64,000 nucleotides of DNA from assembly GCF_000158475.2 (NCBI RefSeq), contig NZ_KI392030.1:329628-393627 (forward strand), written 5' to 3'. Position numbers and translations under genes: made by a program. The notes under the pieces were generated by a model that was given only the letters and a program-made list of their open reading frames with translations, was not told where the DNA came from and ran no database searches. Of the stretch, positions 27,426-39,638 are shown piece after piece. How positions within the stretch are numbered: position 1 is the first letter of the stretch; every line of letters starts with the position of its first letter. This stretch comes from Oxalobacter paraformigenes. GTDB taxonomy: Bacteria > Pseudomonadota > Gammaproteobacteria > Burkholderiales > Burkholderiaceae_D.

Positions 27426-28196
27426 TCATTTCAGATGATTGGCCAGCCTGATAAATTGTTCAACGGACAATTCTTCCGGTCTTTTGGTCGGCTCGATCCC
27501 CAGGCCAGTCAATTCAGCTTCGGTGAAAAACGGGGCAAGATTGTTTCGCAGCATTTTTCTTCGTTGCGAAAAAGCTTGTGTTACGGTTTTTTCAAGAGCC
27601 GGAAAAGAACATTTTTCCGGATTTTCTTTCGGAATCATTCGTACAACAGCAGAATCGACCTTGGGTTGGGGGTCGAATGCTTCCGGTGGCACAATAAAGA
27701 GCATATCCATGTCGTATTGCCACTGCAACATGACGGAAAGTCTTCCGTAAGCCTTGCTGCCGGGTTCGGCAACCATGCGTTCGACCACTTCTCTTTGCAA
27801 CATGAAATGCTGATCTTTGACAAATAGAGAAAATTCCAGCAGATGGAAAAGCAGGGGGGTGGATATATTGTAGGGAAGATTGCCGACAATCCGGATTTTT
27901 TCCCCGCTCTGTTCTTTAAGCGAACGCATGTCGAAGGCCAGCGCATCTCCCTGATGAACAACCAGTTTTTCAGGCGGAAACGTATTTCGGAGATAAACGA
28001 CCAGATCCCGATCCAGTTCGATAACCTCCAGTCTGGACAGAGAGGGCAGCAATTTTCCGGTCATGGCGCCCATGCCGGGGCCGATTTCAACCATGATGTC
28101 CGAGGCAGCCGGTGCAATCGCAGCAATGATTTTGTCCAGAACAGACGGATCTTTGAGAAAATTCTGACCGAAACGTTTGCGGGGGAGGTGCTTCAT
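27426..28196 (-). CDS. rsmA: 16S rRNA (adenine1518-N6/adenine1519-N6)-dimethyltransferase
   Basis: RsmA (KsgA) dimethylates two adjacent adenines in helix 45 of 16S rRNA during 30S maturation. The 256-residue protein starts [22 protein letters not shown], then shows SAM motif [12 protein letters not shown], the motif II acidic residue in EVIELDRD, and the catalytic motif IV NLPYNIS. The start at 28196 overlaps the pdxA stop by 4 bp. Loss of this enzyme gives kasugamycin resistance in other bacteria. The order lptD-surA-pdxA-rsmA is conserved across proteobacteria. Confidence 0.97.
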   Translation of the reverse strand: MKHLPRKRFGQNFLKDPSVLDKIIAAIAPAASDIMVEIGPGMGAMTGKLLPSLSRLEVIELDRDLVVYLRNTFPPEKLVVHQGDALAFDMRSLKEQSGEKIRIVGNLPYNISTPLLFHLLEFSLFVKDQHFMLQREVVERMVAEPGSKAYGRLSVMLQWQYDMDMLFIVPPEAFDPQPKVDSAVVRMIPKENPEKCSFPALEKTVTQAFSQRRKMLRNNLAPFFTEAELTGLGIEPTKRPEELSVEQFIRLANHLK

Positions 28197-29251
28197 TTTC
28201 CGTTTTGCCTGCGATTTTGCGATGAAACGGCTGCCATTTCAGCAGCGATGTGAATGGCTTCTACCATGCTGCCGTGATTGGCCATGCCAAGGCCTCGTGA
28301 CGCGATATCCAGTGCCGTTCCGTGATCGACGGACGTTCGGATAAGGGGAAGTCCCAGCGTTATGTTGACGCCGTGTCCAAACGTGGCATATTTAAGAACG
28401 GGCAGGCCCTGATCGTGGTACATGGCGAGCACGCAATCGGCATGTTCGAGGTAACGGGGCTGGAAAAGCGTGTCGGCCGGAAAGGGCCCGGAAACCCGGA
28501 TACCTGTTTCCTGCATTTGCCGGATGGCCGGAGTGATGATTCTGATTTCCTCGTCGCCAAGATATCCGTTTTCTCCGGCATGGGGATTTAAGCCGGTCAC
28601 TAAAATTCGGGGCGATACTATACCGAACCGGTTTTTTAAGTCACGGTTTATGATTGAAACGGTTTCAAGAAGGCAGTCAATGGAAATTGCCTTGTGAACG
28701 TTTTTAAGGGGCAAATGAGTTGTCGCCAGCGCTACCCGTAACATGACGTGGCCGTCACCGGCCAGTTTCCTGACCGATCCGGCGAGCATCATGACCACAC
28801 GCTTTGTTTCCGTCTTTTCGGCAAAATATTCCGTATGTCCGGTAAAAGCAATCCCTGCATCGTTGAGGGTGCTTTTTTGCACGGGGGCGGTCACGACAGC
28901 GTCGAACTGTCTGTTCATGGCGCCTGCGATGGCGATATCCATAAAAGCCAGCACCGATTGGCCATTTCGGGGATCAAGCTGGCCTGCGATGACCGGAGCT
29001 TGCAGTGGAGAATCGATTACCCCAATGGAGGCGGTTTCTTTTTTTTCTATTGCTTCATGCAAGCGGGCCGAATCGAGTTTTTGCAGTTTAATGCCGCTGT
29101 CCATTTTGCCGGCAAGTTGTTTTAACCACGCATAATCGCCAATCAAAACAGGAAAGACAATATCACGACAACAATGCGCTCCCCGGAGGGAAATTTCGGG
29201 ACCGATGCCAGCCGGCTCTCCTGTCGTGATGGCAATAACCGGTTTGGACAT
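28193..29251 (-). CDS. pdxA: 4-hydroxythreonine-4-phosphate dehydrogenase
   Basis: PdxA oxidises 4-phosphohydroxy-L-threonine in the DXP-dependent route to pyridoxal phosphate. The start at 29251 gives 352 residues beginning [20 protein letters not shown] and overlaps the surA stop by one base (TAATG). A longer in-frame start at 29320 lies inside surA and is rejected. Motifs include the metal-binding [10 protein letters not shown] histidine, [10 protein letters not shown] and [12 protein letters not shown]. The PLP made supports the aminotransferase at 41.3-42.6 kb. Confidence 0.95.
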   Translation of the reverse strand: MSKPVIAITTGEPAGIGPEISLRGAHCCRDIVFPVLIGDYAWLKQLAGKMDSGIKLQKLDSARLHEAIEKKETASIGVIDSPLQAPVIAGQLDPRNGQSVLAFMDIAIAGAMNRQFDAVVTAPVQKSTLNDAGIAFTGHTEYFAEKTETKRVVMMLAGSVRKLAGDGHVMLRVALATTHLPLKNVHKAISIDCLLETVSIINRDLKNRFGIVSPRILVTGLNPHAGENGYLGDEEIRIITPAIRQMQETGIRVSGPFPADTLFQPRYLEHADCVLAMYHDQGLPVLKYATFGHGVNITLGLPLIRTSVDHGTALDIASRGLGMANHGSMVEAIHIAAEMAAVSSQNRRQNGK

Positions 29252-30651
29252 TACATATCCTGTTTGTTGTCGTTCAGGCGATATTCGACATACGCGCGAT
29301 CGCGCAATTGCCTGAGCCACTCTTCCGTCGCTTCGGCGATCTTGCGTTCACGAAGCGCCTGCTTGGCTGCGATCCGTTTTCTTTCAAGCGACACATCGTC
29401 CGTTTTCTTGTCCAATACCTGAATCAGATGGAAACCGAACTGTGTCTCGACAGGCTCACTGATTTCTCCCGGCTGGAGGGAAACCAGCGCTTTTTCGAAT
29501 TCCGGAACGGTATCGCCAGGGTATATCCAGCCCAGATCACCCCCCCGGCTGGCGGATGTATCGTTGGAATAGGTTTTGGCCAGTTCTTCAAAGCTTGCCG
29601 AATCGTTTTGAATACGTTGTTTGAGATCGAGTAGTTTGCGCTTTGCTTCATCGGCCGAAACCAGCTGATTGACCTTGATAAGGATATGGCGTGCGTGAAT
29701 TTGCTGAACGGCGTTGCCATCGGCGGCTCCGGCGACCGGTTCCGGGCCGGTTGACATTGAACGCTTGTCGAGAACTTTCAGGATGTGAAAGCCGTTAGGG
29801 CTTTTGATGATACCGGTAATGTTTCCGGGTTTTACGCCGACCAGCGCATCGGCAAAAATTTTAGGCAAACGATCGGTACTTCTCCAGCCAATGTCCCCCC
29901 CGCTCAAGCCTTCATCGGCATCCGAATATGAGGCGGCATTTTGCTGGAAGTCGCCTCCCGATTGCAGTATCTGCAAAACTTTTTCTGCCCGTTCCCGCTT
30001 TTCCGCAATCTGTTCCGGAGAGGCGTTTTCAGGAATACGGATGAGAATATGTCCCAGTCTGACTTGCTCGGGCATTTGCATTTGTGAATCGGCGCCCAGC
30101 AAATGGTCGACTTCGGCATCGTTGATCTGGATTTTATTCACCACTTCCCGATCGCGCAGGCGTTGCATGGTGATTTCCGACCGGATTTTTTCACGATGGC
30201 TTTCAAAAGAAGTACCGTCCCGTTCTATATATTGCTGAAATTGTGGAACAGTCATATGTTTGCTTTCCGCTATTCTGGCAATCGTCCTGTCGAGTTGGGT
30301 ATCGTCGATACGCAGTCCCATTTCCTTGGCCAGTTGCATTTGGGCGCTTTCAACGATCATATGCTCGAGAACCTGCTTTTGCAGTTCCGCACGGGGTGGC
30401 AGATTGACATTTTGTTTTTGCAGCTGGGATTCGATCATTTGAATCCGTTCATTAAGTTCACCCATAGTGATGACGTCATTGTTGACCACGGCAGCAATGG
30501 CGTCCACCACTACCGGTTTGGGAGCCTGTGCCGGCGCCTGTACCGGTTTCTCCGTCTGTGCCAGAACACAGGTGGAACAGGCGAAACCAAAAAGCAGCGT
30601 AACAGCCCAGTTTAAGACAGACTGTTTTTTGAAAAGACGGTATAAAAACAT
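29251..30651 (-). CDS. surA: Periplasmic chaperone/peptidyl-prolyl isomerase SurA
   Basis: SurA delivers unfolded outer-membrane proteins, including LptD, across the periplasm. The 466-residue protein has an N-terminal signal peptide (about residues 1-31), an Ala/Gln/Pro-rich spacer, a SurA N-domain from about 45 to 170, and two parvulin-type PpiC domains (about 200-305 and 325-425) with [13 protein letters not shown] and [22 protein letters not shown]-terminal helix completes the chaperone module. It is 33 bp downstream of lptD, its best-known client gene. Confidence 0.95.
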   Translation of the reverse strand: MFLYRLFKKQSVLNWAVTLLFGFACSTCVLAQTEKPVQAPAQAPKPVVVDAIAAVVNNDVITMGELNERIQMIESQLQKQNVNLPPRAELQKQVLEHMIVESAQMQLAKEMGLRIDDTQLDRTIARIAESKHMTVPQFQQYIERDGTSFESHREKIRSEITMQRLRDREVVNKIQINDAEVDHLLGADSQMQMPEQVRLGHILIRIPENASPEQIAEKRERAEKVLQILQSGGDFQQNAASYSDADEGLSGGDIGWRSTDRLPKIFADALVGVKPGNITGIIKSPNGFHILKVLDKRSMSTGPEPVAGAADGNAVQQIHARHILIKVNQLVSADEAKRKLLDLKQRIQNDSASFEELAKTYSNDTSASRGGDLGWIYPGDTVPEFEKALVSLQPGEISEPVETQFGFHLIQVLDKKTDDVSLERKRIAAKQALRERKIAEATEEWLRQLRDRAYVEYRLNDNKQDM

Positions 30652-30684
30652 TTGCAGTCCTTATAAGGAAGCGTAAAAACGGAA

Positions 30685-32928
30685 TCAGGGTGACAAAGGC
30701 TCATAACCCGGAATGCTTCTTTGCAGAGCGTTTAGAGGGTTGGTTCCCAGTTTCGACAATCCCTTCAATTCAAGCTGGAAATAGAATGCGGTGTTGCTTT
30801 CAATGGATGAAGTGGCATAACGCTGGGCCATCAATCTGAAAATCCAACAATCTGCGTTATATTCGAAACCGAAAATATTTTCAATAGTCCGGTTTTCAGG
30901 CAATGAATAACTGATCTGTCCGACAGCATACCAGCGCTGGGCTATCGGCCATTGTCCCGAGACATTGATCTGGTCCAGCTCATTGCCGTAAAAGTCAACT
31001 GTATCGCGTAAATAACGGTATTCGGCATTCAACAGCTTCATACGGCCCGGTTTCCATTGAGTGCTGAAGTTTGCGCTGTATACCTTCTGTGTGCTTTGAT
31101 TGTACTGCAGAGACGTATCGATCGAGACAGTGGGAATAATTTTTCCGTTAGCCATCAATAAAAGATCGGAACGGTTCTTGGATTCGTCACGGTTGGTGTT
31201 GTAAAGGTAGACACGCTGATCACTGAAGTAGTAGCGCTGGCCAATGGTAAAACGCATGCGTTCTGCACCGTCTTTTTCAATAAAGCGGGTTGTGACCGCA
31301 GCAGTCAGGTTATTGGCATCGGCAATGCGGTCGTATCCGTCAAACCGGTTTTCCGTAAACAGAAGGGCATAACCAAAGCTGGGTTCACCCGAATCGAAGA
31401 TAGGATATTCACTCTGGTCTTTGTAAGGGGTGTAGACATAAAAAAGACGGGGTTCCAGTGTCTGGATCATGCTTTCGCCAAAAAAGGACGCATCCCTTTC
31501 AAAGATCAAACCCCCATCCAGAGAGAACGTCGGCAATACCCGCGTCAAGGAAGTAACGTCATAAGGAGACTCTTCCAGGTCGTACTTGGCAACGTTCAGA
31601 ATCGCCTTGGGTGTGAAGAAGTAACCGCCACGATAAATCGGATAAGAAATCTCGGGCTTCATAATAAAACGATTGCCACGTGACTGTTGTTGCAAAGGCA
31701 TTTTGTCTAGTTCGGAATTGGATAACCAGAAACGGGTCAGATCGCTGTATAAATGCCAGTCGATGCCATTGACGTCTTCTTGTCCACCTGAAATCATTAA
31801 TTGCGGGAGACGGTCAAATGGCCTGATTATAGGTGATTCGACATCCTGTAACACTTTGTAGTTGGTCGCACGCAAAGTGGTTTTCCATATTCCAAAATAC
31901 TTGTTGATACCACCTTCACGTAATAACAGACGTTCCAGCTCGGAACGGTTTTGAGGACTGGAAAAATCGTCAGGATAATTGTCATCGGATGCCGACTTGA
32001 CGTTCCAGTAATATGACCATCCGTTATTAAAAGCTTGCTGGTGTCTTGAAGAAAAGAAATAACGATCGCGATCCGCTTCCCTGTCGTTCGGCAAATATTC
32101 CACATAGGTAGTGCCGGAGTAATTGTTTCCCAGATAGCGGGCTTCGGCGCCCAGCTGTAAACCGCGTCGTGCCATCAGATTCGGAAAAATTGTCAAATCG
32201 TAATTGGGCGCCAAATTGAAATAATAAGGAACAATGACTTCAAGTCCATTTTTGGAGGTCATTCCCATAGTCGGAGGCAAGACACCGGATTTTCTTTCAG
32301 ACGTGACGGGAAAAGTCATGGCCGGGGATGCCAGGATGGGCACGTCCTTGAAATAAAGAACGGGGCTCGTTGCGTATCCAACATTACGGGCATTGTCCAG
32401 ATGCAGTTTGCTGGATTTCAAATACCAGTCGGGATCATTGCCTTCACAGGTACTGTAAGTTCCCTTGAAAATGTCGGTATTGTCATTGCCGGTCAGCTCG
32501 ATACGATTGGCCGTACCCCGAGCCTTGTTCGCTGCCAGTTTATAAGTCGGATGCGTTAATGAACCCTCTCCCGTATCGAGATTCAGGTTGCCACGGTCTG
32601 CCGTATACTGGTCGCCGAAGCGCTGGATGAACACGTTTCCGATAATTTCCGCTTCGTTTTCTTCCTGTCGAAAAATGCCGTGGTCGCCGGTGATCAGCGT
32701 CTGGTCGCGCTCGATTTCCACTTCATAGTCCAGATAAAGATCACGTGCCGGACGACCGGTTATCTGTTCTGCCTGAAGAATAGTCGGGGCTTCCGGGTTT
32801 TCGACATGTTGAGGGGGGGTATTTTTTGCTTTTCCAGGCGTCGTTGGCGCCGCCAGTAGGGTCGTCGAAAACGTTGCAAGCAACGAAAACAAGACACACG
32901 GCGGAAAAGATGCAAAAAAACGGCTCAT
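30685..32928 (-). CDS. lptD: LPS-assembly outer-membrane protein LptD
   Basis: LptD with LptE inserts lipopolysaccharide into the outer leaflet of the outer membrane. The 747-residue protein has a signal peptide (about 1-27), an LptA/OstA-like periplasmic domain (about 50-180) and a large beta-barrel domain rich in Tyr, Asn and Gly ending near 730. The mature protein has only two cysteines, one in the N-terminal domain (YSTCEGNDPDW) and one near the C-terminus (YNADCWIFR), consistent with a single inter-domain disulphide. It is the first gene of the lptD-surA-pdxA-rsmA operon and divergent from amgK. Confidence 0.96.
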   Translation of the reverse strand: MSRFFASFPPCVLFSLLATFSTTLLAAPTTPGKAKNTPPQHVENPEAPTILQAEQITGRPARDLYLDYEVEIERDQTLITGDHGIFRQEENEAEIIGNVFIQRFGDQYTADRGNLNLDTGEGSLTHPTYKLAANKARGTANRIELTGNDNTDIFKGTYSTCEGNDPDWYLKSSKLHLDNARNVGYATSPVLYFKDVPILASPAMTFPVTSERKSGVLPPTMGMTSKNGLEVIVPYYFNLAPNYDLTIFPNLMARRGLQLGAEARYLGNNYSGTTYVEYLPNDREADRDRYFFSSRHQQAFNNGWSYYWNVKSASDDNYPDDFSSPQNRSELERLLLREGGINKYFGIWKTTLRATNYKVLQDVESPIIRPFDRLPQLMISGGQEDVNGIDWHLYSDLTRFWLSNSELDKMPLQQQSRGNRFIMKPEISYPIYRGGYFFTPKAILNVAKYDLEESPYDVTSLTRVLPTFSLDGGLIFERDASFFGESMIQTLEPRLFYVYTPYKDQSEYPIFDSGEPSFGYALLFTENRFDGYDRIADANNLTAAVTTRFIEKDGAERMRFTIGQRYYFSDQRVYLYNTNRDESKNRSDLLLMANGKIIPTVSIDTSLQYNQSTQKVYSANFSTQWKPGRMKLLNAEYRYLRDTVDFYGNELDQINVSGQWPIAQRWYAVGQISYSLPENRTIENIFGFEYNADCWIFRLMAQRYATSSIESNTAFYFQLELKGLSKLGTNPLNALQRSIPGYEPLSP

Positions 32929-33023
32929 GAAAAAAGCATCGAAATAAGAAGGCTACAATATGTTATCCGGAATCGCTTATTATATGAGAACTTTCTCATC
33001 GATAACGTATAGTTTTGCTTTTC

Positions 33024-34064
33024 ATGTCAATAACAGCTGAAAATATTACTTTGGATTCCCGCCTTGTTTCTCTTATACAATGGCTTGAAACCCTGCCGGA
33101 ATTTTCCCTTGATCCGAAAACGGTAAGACCTGCCTCATCGGACGCCAGTTTCCGGCGTTATTTCCGTGTCGATTCCGGTAAGGATTCATTTATTGTCATG
33201 GATGCCCCCCCTGAAAAAGAAAAGATCGAGCCGTTTGTAAAGGTTGCGACGCTATTCGGAAAAAGCGGGGTTTCAGTTCCCGAAATTCTGGCAAAGAATC
33301 CGGAAAAAGGTTTTTTGCTTTTGTCCGATCTGGGCGCTTTTACCTATCTTGACCGGTTGGACGATGAAAATGCGGGTTCTCTCTATATGGATGCCATCAA
33401 TGCACTGATCCGGTTCCAGTCGTTCAGTCAGCCGCATGTACTGCCTGAATATGATCGGGTGACCTTGCTTGGGGAACTCAATCTTTTTCCGGAGTGGTAC
33501 GTGACGAAACATCTGCGGTTTTCACTCACCCCGGAAAGGAAGACTGAACTTGAAAAAACGTTCAATACCTTGCTGGCCAATAATCTGTCACAGCCACAAG
33601 TTTACGTTCATCGCGATTATCATTCGCGAAATTTGATGCACATGGCGGAAACATCCAGACCGAATCCTGGCATTCTGGATTTTCAGGACGCTTTATATGG
33701 GCCGATCACCTACGATCTGGTGTCCTTGTTGAAGGATGCCTATATAGAATGGGAAGAAGAGCGTGTTCTGGATTGGGTGATTCGTTATTGGGAAAAAGCG
33801 AAAAAGACAGGAATGCCGGTTAATCCCGATATCGACCTTTTTTACAAGGATTTCGAATTCATGGGCGTTCAGCGTCATCTGAAAGTACTGGGCATTTTTG
33901 CGCGCCTATATCATCGGGACGGAAAAGACGCTTATCTGAAAGATATGCCTCTGGTTATGAAATATGCCAGCAAAACGGCCCATCGATATGCCGAACTCGC
34001 GCCGCTTGCCCGTCTGCTTGACGAATTGCAGGATAAAAAGCAGGATGTGGCCTATTCTTTCTGA
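33024..34064 (+). CDS. amgK: N-acetylmuramate/N-acetylglucosamine 1-kinase (aminoglycoside phosphotransferase fold)
   Basis: A 346-residue sugar kinase with the aminoglycoside-phosphotransferase fold. The catalytic loop is VHRDYHSRNLM, with the Asp and Asn, and the metal motif is DFQDALYGP (LDFQDA). The N-terminal RRYFRV and FIVMDAPPEKE blocks match AmgK, which phosphorylates MurNAc at C1 in the direct recycling route to UDP-MurNAc. I start at ATG 33024; a TTG at 33015 would add three residues. MurU follows after 38 bp, the usual amgK-murU pair, which strengthens the assignment. The pair is divergent from lptD. Confidence 0.92.
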   Translation: MSITAENITLDSRLVSLIQWLETLPEFSLDPKTVRPASSDASFRRYFRVDSGKDSFIVMDAPPEKEKIEPFVKVATLFGKSGVSVPEILAKNPEKGFLLLSDLGAFTYLDRLDDENAGSLYMDAINALIRFQSFSQPHVLPEYDRVTLLGELNLFPEWYVTKHLRFSLTPERKTELEKTFNTLLANNLSQPQVYVHRDYHSRNLMHMAETSRPNPGILDFQDALYGPITYDLVSLLKDAYIEWEEERVLDWVIRYWEKAKKTGMPVNPDIDLFYKDFEFMGVQRHLKVLGIFARLYHRDGKDAYLKDMPLVMKYASKTAHRYAELAPLARLLDELQDKKQDVAYSF

Positions 34065-34102
34065 AGGTGAAATTCCTTGAAACATAACCTGAAAATACAC
34101 GA

Positions 34103-34828
34103 ATGAAAGCGATGATATTTGCTGCCGGTCGCGGAAATCGCATGCGGCCGCTTACCGACAGTTGTCCCAAGCCTTTGTTGACGGTGCACGGCCGACCTTT
34201 GATCGTCTGGCATATTCTGAATCTGGTCCGTGCAGGAATAACGGAAATCGTGATCAATCACGCCCATTTGGGAAATAAACTTGAGGAAGCCCTGGGTGAC
34301 GGTTCCGCTTATGGCGCATCCATATCCTATTCCCGCGAGGAAACAGCCCTGGAGACGGCCGGCGGTATTGCGCAGGCCAGACCATTGCTGGGAGAAGATC
34401 CTTTTGTTGCTGTAGCCTCCGATATTTATTGCCCTTACTTTGATTTCAAACAGGTTGAGACGGTTCTGGAGGATAAAGATGTGTGGGGAAGACCCTATGA
34501 GGTGGATAAGAAAGATGTGGCATGGTTGTATCTGGTGAAAAATCCCCCTTTTCATCCTGAAGGCGATTTCGCGCTTCATTCATTTACAGTCAGAAACGAA
34601 GGCGAACCCAGGTGGACTTTTTCCGGCATAGGCGTTTACCGGATGTCCATGTTCGATGCTGTAAAACCGGGTGAAAAGATGCCGTTGGGAACGATTTTGC
34701 GGGAATATATTTCAAGAGGGCAGGTCGGCGGCGAAATTTATCGCGGGGAATGGAAAAACATCAATACGATAGCGGAGTTGGAGAAAGTGAATGGCGCCGT
34801 GAGTTCGGCCGATAAAAAACCTGATTGA
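34103..34828 (+). CDS. murU: N-acetylmuramate alpha-1-phosphate uridylyltransferase
   Basis: MurU transfers UMP to MurNAc-1-phosphate to give UDP-MurNAc, bypassing de novo synthesis and its fosfomycin-sensitive step. The 241-residue protein has the nucleotidyltransferase signature FAAGRGNRMRPLTDSCPKPL at the N-terminus (about residues 5-24), a substrate-binding ALETAGGIAQA segment and VASDIYCPY with a conserved Asp. Pairing with amgK defines the pathway. The stop codon is inside the downstream terminator stem. Confidence 0.93.
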   Translation: MKAMIFAAGRGNRMRPLTDSCPKPLLTVHGRPLIVWHILNLVRAGITEIVINHAHLGNKLEEALGDGSAYGASISYSREETALETAGGIAQARPLLGEDPFVAVASDIYCPYFDFKQVETVLEDKDVWGRPYEVDKKDVAWLYLVKNPPFHPEGDFALHSFTVRNEGEPRWTFSGIGVYRMSMFDAVKPGEKMPLGTILREYISRGQVGGEIYRGEWKNINTIAELEKVNGAVSSADKKPD

Positions 34829-34845
34829 AGTACAATCAGGTTTTT
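34815..34845 (+). terminator. Intrinsic terminator of amgK-murU
   Basis: AAAAACCTGATTG (34815-34827) pairs with CAATCAGGTTTTT (34833-34845) around a 5-base loop: a perfect 13-bp stem ending in a T-run. The murU stop lies at the top of the left arm. Confidence 0.88.
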
Positions 34846-34902
34846 GGAAATCATCGTATGGGCGGCCCTTCGTTGATGAAATGAAGGAATGGCCGGTAAA
34901 TC

Positions 34903-34935
34903 ACAAGCCGCCTGATCCGGGCGGCTTGTTTTTTC
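34903..34935. terminator. GC-rich hairpin between murU and panD
   Basis: ACAAGCCGCC (34903-34912) and GGCGGCTTGT (34920-34929) form a 10-bp stem with a 7-base loop followed by T residues on the plus strand. It abuts the end of panD (34934) on the minus strand. It probably ends minus-strand panD transcription or acts as a second plus-strand terminator. Confidence 0.65.
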
Positions 34936-35290
34936 ACTTCAGCCCGGTAATTTTATTTTTTTCATCAACCAGAACAACCTTTGGTTTGAAGGTCTTGATT
35001 TCTTCGTCATCCATCAGGCCGTAGGTACAAATGATCAGCAAGTCTCCAAGATGGGCGCGACGGGCAGCTGCGCCGTTTAAGGAAATTTCTCCGCTTCCCC
35101 GTTTTCCGGGAATGATATAGGTGGCGAAACGCTCACCGTTATTGACGTTGTAAAGTTCGATTCTTTCGAAAACCGTCATGCCTGCGGCTTCAATAAGATC
35201 TTCATCAATTGCGCAGGAACCTTCATAGGCCAGATCACATTGTGTGACAGTGGCACGATGGATTTTTCCGCGTAACATAATCCGTTGCAT
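34934..35290 (-). CDS. panD: L-aspartate 1-decarboxylase precursor
   Basis: PanD makes beta-alanine for pantothenate and CoA using a pyruvoyl cofactor formed by self-cleavage. The start at 35290 gives 118 residues beginning [20 protein letters not shown]. The self-processing site is Gly24-Ser25 in YEGSCAIDE, and Lys9 and Tyr-rich catalytic regions are intact. AGGAG precedes the start at a spacing of about nine; an upstream Met at 35317 is rejected. The next candidate pantothenate gene, a ketopantoate-reductase-family gene, is 8 kb away. Confidence 0.95.
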   Translation of the reverse strand: MQRIMLRGKIHRATVTQCDLAYEGSCAIDEDLIEAAGMTVFERIELYNVNNGERFATYIIPGKRGSGEISLNGAAARRAHLGDLLIICTYGLMDDEEIKTFKPKVVLVDEKNKITGLK

Positions 35291-35805
35291 TTTCAATTTC
35301 TCCTGTTTACGAAACACGTCTTTAGGTTTTTAGCGTATATTTCGTTATGTGATGGGTTAAAGAGTCCCGAAACGTCTGATGGTTCGGTGCCCGCAAAATT
35401 CGAATTCTGAAATTAGCGCCTTTCCGGCGATAAGATCGAAACCAAAGATACCGGTGGTCTGGTTGTTCGTACATCTTTCAAATGTTCCGGGTCTGACGAC
35501 ATTTTTGTGACTGGGAGTTTTCGACAGCTTCCGGTATCGCCGTAACGCACGTTTTACCAGATTGTAAAATAGTAGAAAAGCCGACTTTTATCAATTCCTC
35601 CACACTTTGGAAAGTTTTTTATAATACACAATTTTTTCAACGAAAAAACAAAAACATTCAAAACTTTATCCAAATATTGGCTTTTTGACCACTCGTTCTG
35701 TACAAGTGGTGTTGAGGGGGCAATACAATAGGCCGCATTTTGCCGTCTTAAGCGATCAGCGTCCTTGTTGCGTTAAAATAAGCATGAATTTCATAAACAT
35801 ATCTT
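35291..35805. other. 515-bp intergenic region between panD and nudJ
   Basis: This divergent region is AT-rich toward the nudJ side (35570-35700). It must hold the panD and nudJ promoters; no well-spaced pair was found. On the minus strand it contains protein-like open stretches described separately as a possible broken small gene. I see no tRNA or recognised RNA. Confidence 0.5.
35357..35603 (-). pseudogene. Possible frameshifted small gene on the minus strand
   Basis: Two minus-strand open stretches look protein-like but are in different frames. The first runs from a GTG at 35603 (MEELIKVGFSTILQSGK, then TCVTAIPEAVENSQS). The second continues to a stop at 35357 (NVVRPGTFERC, then TTGIFGFDLIAGKALISE). 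Removing one A from the A5 run near the junction would join them into about 80 codons. There is no good ribosome site for the GTG. No family was recognised, so this could be a decayed gene, a sequencing indel or chance. Confidence 0.22.
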
Positions 35806-36276
35806 ATGTACAAGCCTGAAATTACTGTTGCCACCGTTATTGAACAGGGCGGACGTTTTCTGCTGGTAGAGGAAGAAACGGAACAGGGGATCCAGTTGAA
35901 CCAGCCAGCAGGGCATCTGGAGGCGGATGAATCCATACAGGAAGCGGCCGTCCGGGAAACGCTTGAGGAAACCTCCTATCACGTTGCGCCTGACTCGCTG
36001 GTAGGAATCTATTTGCTGCAATATACCCTTGAAAAGAGCGAGAAAATATCTTTTCTGCGCTTTACCTTTTCAGGAAAAATTGTTTCAAAACGCGATCAAC
36101 CACTGGACTCCGATATATTGCGGGCAGTCTGGCTGACTTACGAAGAGCTTGTCGCCAGCCGTCACAGACATCGCAGCAAACTGGTTTTAAAGTCGGTTGA
36201 AGATTATTTGAAAGGGCAACGAGTCCCTCTTTCAGTATTGTCCACATGCTTTGTGGAAAGGAATAAGGAATTGTGA
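35806..36276 (+). CDS. nudJ: NUDIX hydrolase, NudJ-like phosphatase
   Basis: A 156-residue NUDIX hydrolase. The Nudix box is [20 protein letters not shown] near residues 45-64 with the conserved GxxxxxEx7REUxEE pattern. The order upstream of mnmA matches NudJ, which dephosphorylates thiamine-pyrimidine diphosphates and nucleoside diphosphates. Its stop overlaps the mnmA GTG start by four bases (GTGA), giving translational coupling. The substrate here is inferred from homologues. Confidence 0.88.
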   Translation: MYKPEITVATVIEQGGRFLLVEEETEQGIQLNQPAGHLEADESIQEAAVRETLEETSYHVAPDSLVGIYLLQYTLEKSEKISFLRFTFSGKIVSKRDQPLDSDILRAVWLTYEELVASRHRHRSKLVLKSVEDYLKGQRVPLSVLSTCFVERNKEL

Positions 36277-37382
36277 GCAGGAAAAAAGTGGTAATTGGCA
36301 TGTCCGGAGGGGTTGATTCATCGGTATCGGCCTGGTTGTTGAAAGAGCAGGGTTATGAAGTGATCGGACTCTTCATGAAAAACTGGGAAGATGACGACGA
36401 CAGCGAGTTTTGTTCGGCTCGTCAGGACTGGCTGGACGCGGTCACTGTTGCGGATGTGATCGGCATCGATATCGAAGTGGTGAATTTCGCCGCCGAATAC
36501 AAGGAACGGGTTTTTTCGGAATTCTTAAAAGAGTATGAAGCGGGCCGAACGCCTAACCCGGACGTCTTGTGCAATGCCGAAATCAAATTCAAGGCGTTTT
36601 TAGATCATGCTATCTCTCTGGGAGCGGAGCGGATCGCAACAGGGCACTATGCACGGGTTCGTGAAAACAACGGTTTTTTCGAACTGTTGAAGGCCGTTGA
36701 CGATACCAAGGATCAAAGCTATTTCCTGCACCGTTTGAACCAGCAACAGTTGTCGAAAACGATTTTTCCGCTGGGAGAAATCAGAAAAACGGAAGTCCGG
36801 CAAATTGCCGAAAAAATCGGTTTGCCCAATGCGAAAAAGAAAGATTCAACGGGAATATGCTTTATCGGCGAACGGCCGTTCCGCGCTTTTCTGAACCGCT
36901 ATCTTTCTTACGAACCCGGCCCGATAAAAACGCCGGAAGGCGATGAAATCGGCCAGCACGTCGGGCTCAGTTTTTATACCATTGGCCAACGGAAAGGGAT
37001 CGGGATCGGAGGGCTGAAGTCGTTCAGAAGACCGGACGGCACCAGCGATGCATGGTATGTTGCCAGAAAAGACACGCACAACAATACTTTATATGTCGTG
37101 CAGGGACATGACCATCCCTGGCTGTTATCGCCTTCTCTCGAAGCGGGACAGTCAAGCTGGATTGCCGGCATATCACCGGAAGATGGGGAACTGTCTGTTA
37201 AAACGCGCTATCGGCAAAAAGATGTTCCCTGTGTGCTCAATGTAACCGGAAATTCGGAACTTACTGCCAGTTTCGAAAAACCGCAATGGGCCATTACGCC
37301 GGGACAGTCTGCTGTTTTCTATAAAGGAAACGTTTGTCTCGGAGGCGGAATCATCGACAATTCACTCATTGTCGAAAAGTAG
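36273..37382 (+). CDS. mnmA: tRNA-specific 2-thiouridylase
   Basis: MnmA thiolates U34 at position 2 in tRNAs for Lys, Glu and Gln. The 369-residue protein has the PP-loop GMSGGVDSS at residues 9-17, catalytic cysteines Cys100 (VLCNAEIKF) and Cys196 (STGICFIGE), and the GHYARV and DQSYFLHRL segments. It starts with GTG inside the nudJ stop. Length matches the family. Confidence 0.96.
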   Translation: MSRKKVVIGMSGGVDSSVSAWLLKEQGYEVIGLFMKNWEDDDDSEFCSARQDWLDAVTVADVIGIDIEVVNFAAEYKERVFSEFLKEYEAGRTPNPDVLCNAEIKFKAFLDHAISLGAERIATGHYARVRENNGFFELLKAVDDTKDQSYFLHRLNQQQLSKTIFPLGEIRKTEVRQIAEKIGLPNAKKKDSTGICFIGERPFRAFLNRYLSYEPGPIKTPEGDEIGQHVGLSFYTIGQRKGIGIGGLKSFRRPDGTSDAWYVARKDTHNNTLYVVQGHDHPWLLSPSLEAGQSSWIAGISPEDGELSVKTRYRQKDVPCVLNVTGNSELTASFEKPQWAITPGQSAVFYKGNVCLGGGIIDNSLIVEK

Positions 37383-37431
37383 ATTGGTCACGAACCGGTA
37401 TTGCAGGGTGTCACAGCAAGACTATACGGGT

Positions 37432-39606
<2,175 letters not shown>

Positions 39607-39638
39607 ATAATAACGATCATTTAAAGAAAGGGTAAATT

